64,000 nt of DNA from the NCBI GenBank assembly GCA_028023455.1, contig JAQFVV010000252.1:769349-833348 (forward strand). The letters are read 5' to 3'. The notes below the pieces were generated by a model, which saw nothing but the letters and a program-made list of their open reading frames with translations, did not search any database and had not been told where the DNA came from. The stretch is from Epiperipatus broadwayi (lineage: Eukaryota; Onychophora; Udeonychophora; Euonychophora; Peripatidae). Of this stretch, positions 46,361 to 57,764 are shown piece by piece. The first letter of the stretch is position 1. Every line of letters starts with the position of its first letter. The position numbers and the translations under genes were made by a program.

Positions 46361-46880
46361 TTCCAAAACAAAAGGTTGTGATTCTATGACATAAATTGTC
46401 AATAAAAAAAAGAAAAGTTGAAAAAAACAAAAGTTTTGTTCTTATTTGATTTTTTTGTCATGGTGGGGAGGGTTTGAGAAAAAGTTTGTCATCACTGAGA
46501 CAAAAGGTTTTTGTGGTTTGTTTTTATTAAAAAAAAGATAGAACAAGATTTTATTTTAAAAAAAAAAAAGATAATACAAATAACATGTAATAAAAATTGG
46601 TTTTAAAAATAAAAGTTTTACTATATCAGCAGTAAAGGTGTGTTGTTTTTGTTATTGTAATTTGTTAATAGGGAGAAAAAAACTGTTTCCAAAAAGAAAA
46701 AAGATGGAGATTCTATGACATAAATCAATAACAAAAAAAGAAAATATTTTTGGTTTGGTTTTATTACAAAAAAAAAGGTAGAACAAGATTTTATTTAAAA
46801 AAAAGGTAATAAAAATAAAATGTAATAAAAATTTGGTTTTAAAAATCAAAGTTTTACTATATCAGCATTAAAAATATATA
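46361..46880 (+). repeat. Tandem duplication (~330-bp period), AT-rich
   Basis: GATTCTATGACATAAATTGTC (46380) recurs as GATTCTATGACATAAATCAA (46709), and AGAACAAGATTTTATTTTAA (46540) with AAAGTTTTACTATATCAGCA recurs at 46780-46868. The first unit carries an extra GTCATGGTGGGGAGGG segment. Confidence 0.8.
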
Positions 46881-46889
46881 GAAGGAAAA

Positions 46890-49800
46890 AAAATTAGACA
46901 TAGTAGAAAAAATTGCTCACCACCCAGAAACATTATCTTTGATTGTTTTTGCTTAGAAACAATGCCATCAAGTGGCCATGCTTTGGCTATCAAAAGAGTA
47001 CTGTTTATTTATATATTTATGCTCATTTGTATAACAAATTTATAAAAGATTTATTTTTCCTTTATTCTTCATAAAATATTTATTTTAAACTAAACATATA
47101 TGAATTCAATTACATTTTATATGAAAATGTTTGTTTTTAAGACAACAAGTAAAATAAAACTAAAGTTATGGTGAAGCAAAAGTAATTAGTGATTTGTTGG
47201 AAAAAATGCTTTTAGAACCACCAGTGCAGAAATGTTTAATGGGAATTTATTAAGTGCATTTTTTTAATTTTAAAAATGTCTGAACAATAAATCTTTTCAA
47301 TTTTAATAATGGTTTTCAAATGATAAAGTAATTTGTTCAATATTTTTTAAATGACAATATTGCAATAACCTAATAAAAAAATATTATTATTATTGCTTAT
47401 TTCACTTTAGTACTTTTTTATTTGTAAAATTCAAAAATTATCTTTTATTAATGTTTTACATTTGTAAACTTATATTTGTAATAAATAATGTAAAGATTAT
47501 CAAAATATGATATAGAATAAAGGTTTAATTATAAAAAAAAATAAATGTTGCAAATGAAAGTATTAATTAAAAAATATTATTTTTTGATTAATGATAAGGC
47601 ACTGGAAAATAACCTTTTCAATTTGGTTTATAATTTTTCTTAATCTCATATTGACACAAACAAAGACAAAAGAATGTAGATATCAATATCATTTCTGGAT
47701 TAAAGAAAGCATCAATCAAACATATCATGTCATTGCATATCTCCACAGATATGTTATTAATTTGAACATGATTTAACAATGCAACATTTAAGTGAACACT
47801 AGGATCATGTTATTTGAATCAAAGCTGGGTACTTCTACCATTGGTAGAACCCAAATGAGATAGTTGAATTAAACAAGGATTTCCTCAACTGATATCTAGA
47901 TGAGCTAAGTAAATCTCTATTAGGACTATGTGGAAATAGAGGAATTGCACTTTAAACATGAAAATGAACTATACATAATGTATTACAAGCAGGCATATAT
48001 TATAACTATCCAATCTAAAAAGACATATATCTAAAAACACAAATCAGCATATGTTTATTTTTTAAAAATATTTTTTCATTACAATAATTTATATTTTAAA
48101 AAATTCTATTTATTTACATATTTTCTTTAAATGCTGTTTGAGAAACAGTAGCATTATCTTGTGAGGTAAAAAAAATTAATTTTACTTCAGCCATCTTCTA
48201 ACTTTTTATTTTTTAGATCTATATTTTTAGAATGTTTTTTTATTGCCAAAATTTTTGCATGTAGTGTTGTTTTAAATTTATGATGTTTATTGTTCTTACT
48301 AAAGTGTCACTGTTAATAATAATTACTTGGTCACAATTTATTTTCATAAAGAAAGCAGATTTAAGTTTGATTTACTATTCATTTGCCTAATCTATATTCA
48401 AATAATAATGTCATCAAAACAAAGACAGGTCTGTCCCTTATGTATGTATTTTAGATAGTACAAATGATTTAGTTACAGTTTAATCCCAATGTGAATCGAA
48501 TCATCAGAAAATTGTTGATTATTTACACAAAGTTTTTTGGATGTGATATCTTTCTTTTAATCAAGATTTTGGCATCTCTCTATCTGGCAGTTTTTTCTAT
48601 GTTTATGAGAGTAATTTGAAACTTCATCTTTTTCTTCATTGCATTTCTAAATTCAAACAGTAATATAATTATTTATGCATATGAAGCTGCATTTCACTTC
48701 TGAGATACAATAATAAATAAAAAAAAACAGACTATTTTTAGATTGCTTAATCTGCCACTGTTCTGTCATTCTTTAATTGTTCTCTCTCTCTCTCTCTTAA
48801 TAAATTTTGTTTTTTATTTCTCCAACAGTAGTATTTAATTTAACTAGCACAGCCTTCACATATAATTGACAGGTATGACTCTTCTATTTGCTTTTCTTCA
48901 TTCCCTTTTCATTCAAAATAACATCACCTTTATGAATTTAATTATCTATAAGTTTTTAATTTGATTTTTCCAATTTTTTTTGGTTACCCCATAGTAGGTT
49001 GTAGTAATGGAAATACTATAACATCAGTAATTTTCTTCGAAGCTTCTATACTCTCTTCTATATTGTCTCCATGATTTTTTGAAATCATACTGTGGATATT
49101 ATGTTATTTCTCACAGCCTTAGGATCTTCCGTATTCATTTTTTTCAGATTCTTCTGTGATATTTTTAATCATATTATCCATTTATTGTTTGATAATTTTT
49201 TTTTTTAAATTTGTAAAATACATTCTCTTGGATTCTTAATTTTGTTTTTTCTATTACTTTTTTTTCTGTTCTTTTTTTTTTTTTACTATTTTTCTGTAAT
49301 ACTTAATAGTTTCTTAATTTTGTTAGGGATTTTTCTCTCCATTTTTTCAACAACTGTTTATTTGTTTTCTCATTCTCTTGGTTGTTTTCATTTAATGCTT
49401 TATCTATTATTTCTTTTTTGGTTGGCTACATTTGATTAATACTTTATTTATTATTTATTTTTGATTGATGCTTTGTCTATTATTTTCTTATTTTGTTTAA
49501 AAAAAAGTTTTTTCAACCGATTGCTGATTTCTTTTCTCTATTTCTTTAAACATTCATATCATCAGTGTAATGTTTCTTCCCCTTATGAATAGTGACTCTC
49601 TTCTAATTCATCAAACCATTCACTATTAATTACCCTTTTCGTGTGTTTTGTTTCCAATATCCCTTATTTATCTTTCTTATTATTACTTCTTTTTATTTTT
49701 TTGTCTGCTTGCTTGTTTATTTATTATCATTGTCTTATTACACTCTATGTATTTACATTTTTTATTTTATATGCATTATATTTTATTCTACTCTTAATTT

Positions 49801-50060
49801 AATACTTAGATCATTAGTTCAATTAACTCTTAATTAAGTGACAGTTAAATATATAATACTAATCAAAATATTATTTAATACAACAAAACATCAGAATTTA
49901 TAATTTTCAGCATATCAATATATAAATAAATGATAAATAACTCAGATTATATATAAGAGAACAGAAAGTAACTAAAACTTCCAATGAGAACTCATTAGAA
50001 ATTTCAGTTATATTCTGTTTAGTTACAAATATATAAATAATATTTGAAGTATAATTTACA
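46890..50060. other. AT-rich intergenic sequence
   Basis: No gene named. A plus-strand frame at 47591-47776 (61 codons) begins with a hydrophobic, signal-peptide-like segment (FSIWFIIFLNLILTQ) but shows no further motif. 48780-48798 is a short (TC)n tract. 49.2-49.8 kb is strongly T-rich on the plus strand, which creates the F/L-rich chance frames there. Confidence 0.5.
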
Positions 50061-50069
50061 TACTTGGAA

Positions 50070-50170
50070 TTTATATCTAATTATAGGGGATTTGAACACA
50101 GACTTTTAATCTCCTTTCAGCTATCCACTCTATCTCATACAACCAATACACATGATTACATGCATCTGGG
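50070..50170 (-). repeat. Family 1 repeat copy d (tRNA-like part only)
   Basis: Minus reading: ATATATTGG remnant, then TGTGTATTGGTTGTATGAGA, TAGAGTGGATAGCTGAAAGG (A-box-like) and TGTGTTCAAATCCCC (B-box-like, 50100-50086). The ribozyme core upstream is missing; sequence changes to family A at about 50170. Confidence 0.6.
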
Positions 50171-51480
50171 CATATATATTGGCATTTGGTAAAAGCTTTG
50201 CAATTACATTTTTTTTTGTTGTATAATTTATTTTTTTAAAACATACAATGAAAGTTAAATTTTTTGTCCATATTTTTTTTATCTAATTAAATATAAAAGT
50301 AAAAATTGGAGAGAACAAAAGAAACAAATTACTAATCCATATAAGCTAAACGAAAAATATTTTAGCTAATTAAAGATGGCAGAATTATGCTAAAAAAATA
50401 AAGACTTTGTAACTGAAAAATGATAAAGAATGTACAAGATTATAAACCTAAATGCCATGATAATAATAACATGTGCAGAAGTCTGAAAACTGGACCTTGA
50501 GTATAAAAAGAAAGAGACCAGTTAGATCAACGTCTTGTCTCATCTGTTTTTCTTTTGGTTGGTCATGGACAACAAAAATATATTCAGGACCACTCTATGC
50601 TGAAATAATTCTGCATGTTGGAGTGGGCCGGGGCTTTTGCTGACATCGTTCCTGAAGATGGACACCAGAAACATTTTCATGACCAACCAGTAGGATAGAC
50701 CAAGATCAACTTATAACTGATGGCTGAGCTCATTCTCCCACAAAAAAAACTATGCATAGTAATCTACAATCTTCTCACTAAACCTACCGGTAAGCTAAGA
50801 TTAACTTTTCCTGATTGTGACTTAAAGTTTGTAAACAACTCTTAAAAAAATAAGCTTAAAATAATCCCGATAGAGACTTTAATTTTATTGTTCAAGAGAC
50901 TCTTGTTTACCTAAGAACCTTTTAATTGTTTAACTGTTATTTTTTTTATTAATGAATTCATGTCTGGATCAGTGTGTGTTCTCTCCAGTTTTATTGAATT
51001 AGTAATTTCTCTTTAAACATTTTAATTTGCTAGAATAAAATATTTATTTCTAATACCAACTTTTCCTTGTACGTTATTGATGATTTTTATTAAATTTATT
51101 AATATTAGTTTAGTAAGATTTGAAAATATAATTTACCTTTGCCAATATGTGTTGGCTAAGCTTCAGGAATAATAATATCTAGAAAATAACTCTAGTTATG
51201 GTAAAATATGATATCGATTCTTTTAAAAACATTTTTCTTTTTAATTTTTGAGATGCAATATGACAGATTTCAGCAGATTCTTACATGAATCCTGGCACCC
51301 TTATAAAAAGAAATAAAAGCTGATTTCATTGATAGTATAAATCGTGACAATTACTAGGTAGAGTTGATCGTGAAATATAGTTATGTTTTTAGAAATATGA
51401 ATAAAACTTTTTTCTTTTTCCATAACTTGATCAACTCATGCATTTTATATGTAAGAGACCTAGTTAGATGGGGAAAATGC
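50164..51480 (-). repeat. Dispersed repeat family A, copy 5
   Basis: Minus-strand copy, near-identical to copy 6 (52160-53490). Contains (plus reading) GCCGGGGCTTTTGCTGACAT, CCTGAAGATGGACACCAGAA, CACTCTATGCTGAAATAATT and TTTGCCAATATGTGTTGGCT. The central part (GACTTTGTAACTGAAAAATG) matches copy 2 at 25.8 kb. No conserved ORF. Confidence 0.8.
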
Positions 51481-51724
51481 TTCAATGGCTTCCCAACATG
51501 AGGCTTCAATGCAACAACCACAATCTGAGATACGTTGTAATGGTATAAAGAACATTACTACAATGACCCAAAAACCCATAGCCAGAGAATTAATAGTAGT
51601 TTTAAAAAAACTAACTAACTAATTAAACCCTGATTATAAAAATATAAAAATATTTTTAATATGACTTACAGAAAAAAATATATATATATTTTTAATATGT
51701 CTAAAAAAACACGATCGCAGCTGA

Positions 51725-52075
51725 TGCAGATGTTAAGTCACAAGTATTTGACCGGGTAGGCAGTTACTGCCCTGAGTCTGTGTATGTAGTATATAACATA
51801 AGACCATCTTTAAATGCCCATCATTCTATTTCTAACAGGTATCCTGAGAAAGGGGAGGGCAGACCAAGTTGCTGTGAGCCCATAAGACTCAAAATGATGA
51901 GAACGCTTGTATGTGCTTAAAACTTAGACTTCTTATCATTAGTATTATGCTTGAGCAGAAAGGACACAGGTGATGTTAGACCCAAAAGTGAGCATTAAAG
52001 CTGCACATCACTTGTAAATGAGTCTATGAAATATATCAGCATGCTAATACAAAAAAAAAACCTCATGAATACAGA
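51725..52075 (-). repeat. Dispersed repeat family B, copy 2
   Basis: Minus-strand counterpart of 26.45-26.83 kb, sharing GCAGCTTTAATGCTCA, CTAATGATAAGAAGTCTAAG, AGCAACTTGGTCTGCCC and GGGCATTTAAAGATGG. Lies between two family A copies, as at 26 kb. Confidence 0.6.
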
Positions 52076-52159
52076 CTTAAAGCTTAAGAATAAAATAAGT
52101 GTAAACCCCTATTTTATTCTCATCTCCTGGCCCCAGTGGTATGTACCATTTATTTATAT

Positions 52160-53490
52160 ATGATACAAATATATTGGCATTTGGAAAAGCTAAGGAAAAA
52201 ATGCAATTAAATTTTTTTTAGTTATATAATTTATTTTTTTAAAACGTACAATAAAAGTTAAATTTTTCATCCATATTTTTTTTTTATCTAATTAAAAATA
52301 AAAAGTAAATATTGGAGAGAACAAAAGACACACAAATTACTAATCCAGATAAGCTAAAAGAAAAATATTTTAGCTAATTAAAGATGGCAGAATTATGCTA
52401 AAAAATAAAGACTTTGTAACTGAAAAATGATAAAGAATGTACAAAATTATAAATCTAAATGCCATGATAATAATAACATGCACAGAAGTCTGAAAACTGG
52501 ACCTCGAGTATAAAAATGAAGACACCAGTTAAATCAATGTCTTTTCTCATCTGTTTTTCCTTTGGTTGGTTCTGGATAACAAAGAAATATCCAGGACCAC
52601 TCTATGCTGAAATAATTCTGCATGTTGGAGTGGGCCGGGGCTTTTGCTGACATCATTCCTGAAGATGGATACCAGAAAAGCTTTCATGACCAACCAGTAG
52701 GATAGACCAAGATCAACTTATAACCGATGGCTGAGCTCATTTTCCCACAAAAAACAACTATGCATAGTAATCTAAAATCTTCTTGCTAAACTTACCAGTA
52801 AACTAAGATTAACTTTTCCAGATTGTGACTTAAAGTTTGCAAACAACTCTTAAAAAAATAAGCTTAAAATAATCCCAATAGAGACTTTAATTTTATTGTT
52901 CAAGAGACTCTTGTTTACCCAAGAACTTTTTAATTGTTTAACTGTTATTTTTTTATTAATGAATTCATGTCTGGATTAGCATGTGTTCTCTCCAGTTTTA
53001 TTTAATTAGTAATTTCTCTTTAAACATTTTAATTTGCTAGAATAAAATATTTTTTTCTAATACCAACTTTTCCTTGTACATTATTGATGATTATTATTAA
53101 ATTTATTAATATTAGTGTAGTAAGATTTGAAAATATAATTTACCTTTGCCAATATGTGTTGACTAAGCTTCAGGAATAATAATATCTAGAAAATAACTCT
53201 AGTTACGGTAAAATATGATATCGATTCTTTTAAATACATTTTTCTTTTTAATTTTTGAGATGCGATGTGATGGATATCAGCAGATTCTTACATGAATTCT
53301 GGAACCCTTATAAAAAGAAATAAAAGCTGATTTTGTCAATAGCATAATCATAACAATTACTAGGTAGAGTTCATCAGGAAATATAGTTATGTTTTTAAAA
53401 ATAGGAATGAAACTTTTTTCTTTTTCTATAACTTGATCAACTCACGCATTTTATGTGTAACAGAGACCTAGTCATATGGGCAAAATGCTT
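52160..53490 (-). repeat. Dispersed repeat family A, copy 6
   Basis: Direct repeat of copy 5 with the same orientation and boundaries (starting on the plus strand at ATATTGGCATTTGG). Nearly every block of copy 5 is present with scattered substitutions, showing that the A-B-A array arose by a relatively recent duplication or tandem insertion. Confidence 0.82.
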
Positions 53491-53544
53491 CAATAGTAAA
53501 CTGTAAGTCACAAATAAAGTGTTGTTTTCATATTTTCATTAGAA

Positions 53545-53955
53545 GTAAAGTGGACTTTTTCAGGTGACCTAATCAGGTGACAATATGATGGAGCAAGATC
53601 AGGAGTATAGAGATGATAAAGTAGGGCTTTTCAGGTGGGCAATCAAGAACCAAGATCAGGGCCATAGATATGATAAAATAAGGCTTTTTCATGTGAACCT
53701 ATTAGGTGATATGTTGAAGGAGAAAGGTCAGGACTATAGGGAGGATAATGTAGGATTTTTTCAGATGACCAATCAGTGATAGTCTGAAGGAACAAATTCA
53801 ACTTGTAGAGAGAATAATGTAGGATTAGGTGGGATAAAGTAGGGAATTTTTAGGTGGCCAATCAAGAAGCAAGATCAGTACTATAGGGAGAATAAAGTAA
53901 AGCTTTCTCAGATGAACATAATCTGAAGGAGCAAGATAAGGCTCAAAGATAATTT
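53545..53955 (+). repeat. Minisatellite, ~58-76-bp degenerate units (about six)
   Basis: Units recur at about 53593, 53651, 53723, 53793, 53869 and 53931 around the consensus GAGCAAGATCAGGACTATAG followed by GATAAAGTAGGGCTTTTCAG and GTGACCAATCAGGTGA. A 64-codon frame across the first units (53585-53779) is periodic only because the DNA is; it is not treated as a gene. Confidence 0.85.
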
Positions 53956-54229
53956 TCAATATATCAAACAAAATTTTTGAGGAATGTTGACAGTTTAAAG
54001 AGCAAGATGTGCACATACATTATAGTTCAACAACATAGTGCTTTTGGATAGAGATTATCTGCATTTCAACTGAATTTTAGACTTCAATGTTTTAGTGAGA
54101 GTCTCAATATAATTTGCACCATTGATTGGTGAACCTTTTCCTGAAAATGTTCTAGTATTACCACTTAAAAAATGTCATAAAACTGAAAGCAATTTTCCAG
54201 TTTGTAGATAATTTGGGTGATCTTTCTTG

Positions 54230-54470
54230 TACTTCTGTTATCTATTCACACACACACATCTTTATAACAAAACACTTTTTTCATACCGATGAGTGCTGTT
54301 TCAGCATTTAATGTACATCTTGGGAATTATAGATCTATTTAATGTCTTTGGTCATATGTTTATGGTTACATACACCACAACATGTCAAAAGTGGATAGAA
54401 AGCAGCTTTTACCTTGTGTGAGAGTGGTAATGTGAAAATTACTCTACAGAAGTATTATTCATTATTGGTT
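54230..54470 (+). repeat. Hammerhead-bearing repeat, family 1 copy e
   Basis: CCGATGA (54286-54292, one core change), helix II GTGCT GTTTC AGCAT, TTAA in place of GAAA, then TGTACATCTTGG. Downstream TTTGGTCATATGTTTATGG, ACATACACCACAACATG and TACCTTGTGTGAGAGTGGTA are shared with copy f but not with the tRNA-like copies, so this is a sub-family with a different 3' module. Confidence 0.6.
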
Positions 54471-54599
54471 AATCTTTTGTCTAGTGAATAACTAAATAAT
54501 ATTAATATACTCTACTTTTATTAAATGATTTGTGTCCAAGTTGTTAGGGCAGAACATTTTACATTTATAACTTAAACTATAGTAATTTGCTATATACAT

Positions 54600-54835
54600 A
54601 TTGAATATTGATAAAGATATGTGTAAGAGATTGTGGTCTGGATCAACTGATGAATGCTAATTCAGCATAAAATGTGCAACTTGGTGATCATAAATTTTTT
54701 CATGTATCTTTGGTCATATGTTTATGGATTACATTCCTCCACAAGATGTTCAATGCAGAAAGAAACCAGTCCCTACCTTGTGTAACAGTATTGCAGTGAC
54801 AATTATATTACAGAAATATTATGCCTCCAAACATA
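54600..54835 (+). repeat. Hammerhead-bearing repeat, family 1 copy f
   Basis: Second unit about 361 bp after copy e. Reads GGATCAA CTGATGA (54647-54653) ATGCT AATTC AGCAT AAAA TGTGCAAC TTGGTGATC. Helix II is five Watson-Crick pairs, helix I pairs ATCAA with TTGGT and can be extended by GGTC/GATC after an internal loop. The G of GAAA is A. Downstream module as in copy e (TTTGGTCATATGTTTATGG, CTACCTTGTGTAACAGTA). Confidence 0.62.
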
Positions 54836-54839
54836 ATTT

Positions 54840-56400
54840 CAATAAACAACCAACATGACATTCAACTTTTTCTTCTTTAATATTTGATCTGAATAAATAT
54901 TTTTGAATTTAATATCCTTTAATTTTTATCATACTTTAACTTACAAAATAAAACAAAGATAAAAATCTAATCACAGCCACTTGTGGGTTATTACTGATTA
55001 TTTTACTAAATAAAATGATTTAATATTGTATTCCCATAACTCGTTTTTGTTTCTGAACATTTTTAATAAAAAACTTTAAAAAGGTTACCAACTACCATTA
55101 ATAGTTAAATATTAATTTAAATTAAGTGCATAGATAAAATACATTTAAAAAAGTATAGTGAAAGGTTTATCTGAAAGGCATTAAGTCGCAAGGAAAAAAG
55201 TTTATAAATTCAAATAATATTACAGCGACGTTTGCTTTCCTCTAAGTAAAACTGGTCAATGCTCAGCAGATTTTCAGTATTAATTATGGTTGAAGTATTT
55301 TGAATTCATATTTGGATAAATAAATAGTTCTAACTTATAACTTGAGATCCAGTGAATGTTCACTTCACATGATTGGTTAATCGTTAAACTGTCTAAATTC
55401 GTGCCCTAAATAAATGCATAATGTAAATGTTAAAATTTATCAGGAGATAGTTCTTATAAAGTTATAAAATTAATTTACGAAGGCTTTAAATAATTAAATG
55501 GTTCTTTCTTGATTATAATAAAAATTGACAGACGCACATATGTAATTGTAATCATATTTTATCTATTCTTCAGTTTGCTACCGGTTTTATCTTTATTCTT
55601 GACTTTCCATTTAATAATATCAAGTTGGTCTTATGAACTGCTATTGCTTTGATGTAATTTGTACTGTTAATTTTTTTCTGCTTAGTGATATATCTAATAG
55701 TTGAGCTACTGCTTAATGAAAAATAAGTCAATTTCCAAGTGAAGCTGCATTCATAAAAAGTATACTATTCTCTATAGGAACAAATTCAATTTCACATTAA
55801 TCCATCAGCTTTACAAATGATTTATGCACATATTTGAAAATGTGGCCACACCCAAATGCAAAATCTAGCCAGCCATCAATGGTAAAATACTATAATAAGC
55901 TGGTGAAGGCTTGTGATACTTAAAGATTGTTTAATAAGTCTTACACAGACTCCTCTTCTTGATATATTTCCAGTTTTAATAAGTCCTTTGATGTTACTGG
56001 TATTCCAATTTTCTTGTCTGTAAATATTTTAAAATCAGTGATGATTCTTTTAATATTACAGTTGCAGATTAATTTAGCCTTTGTCTAGAAAGGTTGAAAT
56101 AGTTGTAATAAACTTCTAGAGAATAATTTAATACTACTCTTTAGTTGACACCATTGCTAACTACATAGGCAGTATTTTCTTTAATTTATTGTTTATTGAT
56201 GAATGTGATTAATCCTGCATAAGTGAATTGCCATGTTACTATTCTATATTTTTGAACATTGTTTTCTACATTTACATTAAACTTTATGTCCTGCTTGATT
56301 TGGCATAATAGACATCATGGTATATGTTAGATCTCAAGGTCTATAGATGGAGCCCTATCCTATCATCTCTTGTGTCCAAAGTTCTTATGCAATATGAGGA
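54840..56400. other. AT-rich intergenic sequence
   Basis: No gene, RNA gene or repeat family recognised. Confidence 0.45.
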
Positions 56401-56403
56401 ATA

Positions 56404-56421
56404 CATCATTTGCTTATTATT

Positions 56422-56492
<71 letters not shown>

Positions 56493-56495
56493 GTT
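56404..56495 (+). repeat. Trinucleotide microsatellite (ATC)n(ATT)n at LINE 3' end
   Basis: Runs of ATC then ATT. On the minus strand this is the tail of the LINE copy at 56.5-57.66 kb: AATAAAGTTTATTATTGTTG, then TTGAAACTT and (AAT)n(GAT)n. Confidence 0.9.
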
Positions 56496-57660
56496 TCAAC
56501 AATAATAAACTTTATTAATCCTTTTAGTTACATAGTATTACAATGCCGCTTAATTGTAGCAAGATACATGTTTAATCATATTATTGTTAGTTCAATTTTG
56601 AGTGCTACAATATTCATTTTTAAAAGTACATATCTGTATAGGCAATTTGTACATGATTCTATTCACTTTAGAAATGTCAATTAAGCACCTTATTGTCCAA
56701 TAAGAGCATAATCTGGACCATACTTTCTTTAATTCTTAGGAAATAGGAGATCTAATTTCATCATTTTTTATTTATTTCAAATCTCATGGTATATCATGAA
56801 AGACATTATATGAATTTCTTTATCTCACAGTCTTTATATTCTTCTAGTTTGTCCTTCAAGCTCAAAGTCCCATGATCATATTTGTGATCATTAAAAACTT
56901 AGTTTATTCATAAACCAGCAACTTCATTCTTTATAACTTTGCTGTTTGTCTGAGCAGGGACCAAGTAGCTGCATGAATATCTGGGCTGGTGATCTGCTTG
57001 TCTCTAACTTGACTTTTAATCAACTTATTCTCGAATGTGGCTGGATGTCTTCTGGGGTTATTACCCAATAAAAACACACACCTAGTGCACCAAAGTGCAT
57101 ATAAGACAAACGTTGAGGCCCTTATAACTGGTACATACTTACCTTTGTAAGTTGACATAATTTGCATCAATGTAGCATTTTGTTTTCTATATTTCCCCTG
57201 CAGAATGCATCTAGTCTGCTCCATGGCCTTGCAGTTGAAAATTATGTGCTGTAAAGTCTCCTCAGCCATATGGCAAAGGCCACAGAATGGATCAACTGAC
57301 CTGTACATTCTTCTGTGATGTAAAAATATTTAGTAGGTAAAGTATTCAAATTCATTTTGATTGTAAAATCTAGGAACTTAGGTTCTAGTTGCCATCTTTT
57401 GTATTTCTAGATCAGATATTTGTTTCCTATTTTTAGTATTGGTGGGATCTCCTCATTGGAATTATTTTGATGTATACACTTATATATTTCCCAATATTTA
57501 TACTTTTGCTCAAATTGATCTGGGATTATTCTTTCTCTCATGCATTGGTAGATGGTGACTGCCAAAAAACAATCTTTTGAAGGAGGTATATCTGTAGGTG
57601 TTATCTGCTCTAAGTGTCTTCATTTAGGAAATTGAGTGAGTATAGCAATTATAGCATTTC
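56496..57660 (-). pseudogene. LINE copy 2 (3' end, C-terminal zinc domain), same family as 1-5 kb LINE
   Basis: 5'-truncated minus-strand copy. The open frame 57308-56931 (125 codons) carries CGLCHMAEETLQHIIFNC, a CX2C...HX4C zinc motif typical of the C-terminus of some LINE polymerases (zf-RVT type), and LWCTRCVFLLGNNPRRHPAT, which matches the copy at 61.8 kb. Upstream, decayed frames (for example ISDLEIQKM) run to about 57660, where the LINE stops at a (TTA)n array. The 3' UTR reaches 56500. Truncated and not autonomous. Confidence 0.82.
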
Positions 57661-57663
<3 letters not shown>

Positions 57664-57730
<67 letters not shown>

Positions 57731-57755
57731 CATCATCATCAGCAGCAGCAGCAGG
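57664..57755 (+). repeat. Trinucleotide microsatellite (TTA)n(TCA)n(GCA)n
   Basis: About 23 TTA units followed by short TCA and GCA runs. It separates LINE copy 2 (minus) from a decayed LINE on the plus strand. Confidence 0.95.
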
Positions 57756-57764
57756 AATAATATT

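Noticed and set aside
49205-49840. Hydrophobic F/L/Y-rich frames that look like membrane proteins
   Set aside because: Produced by a T-rich strand; no charged or conserved residues, no homologous motif.
53585-53779. 64-codon frame with periodic DQ/YRDD-like segments
   Set aside because: Periodicity comes from the minisatellite; later units are out of frame with stops.
56404-56500. Possible CRISPR-like or satellite array
   Set aside because: Simple trinucleotide repeat with no spacers; it is the LINE tail.
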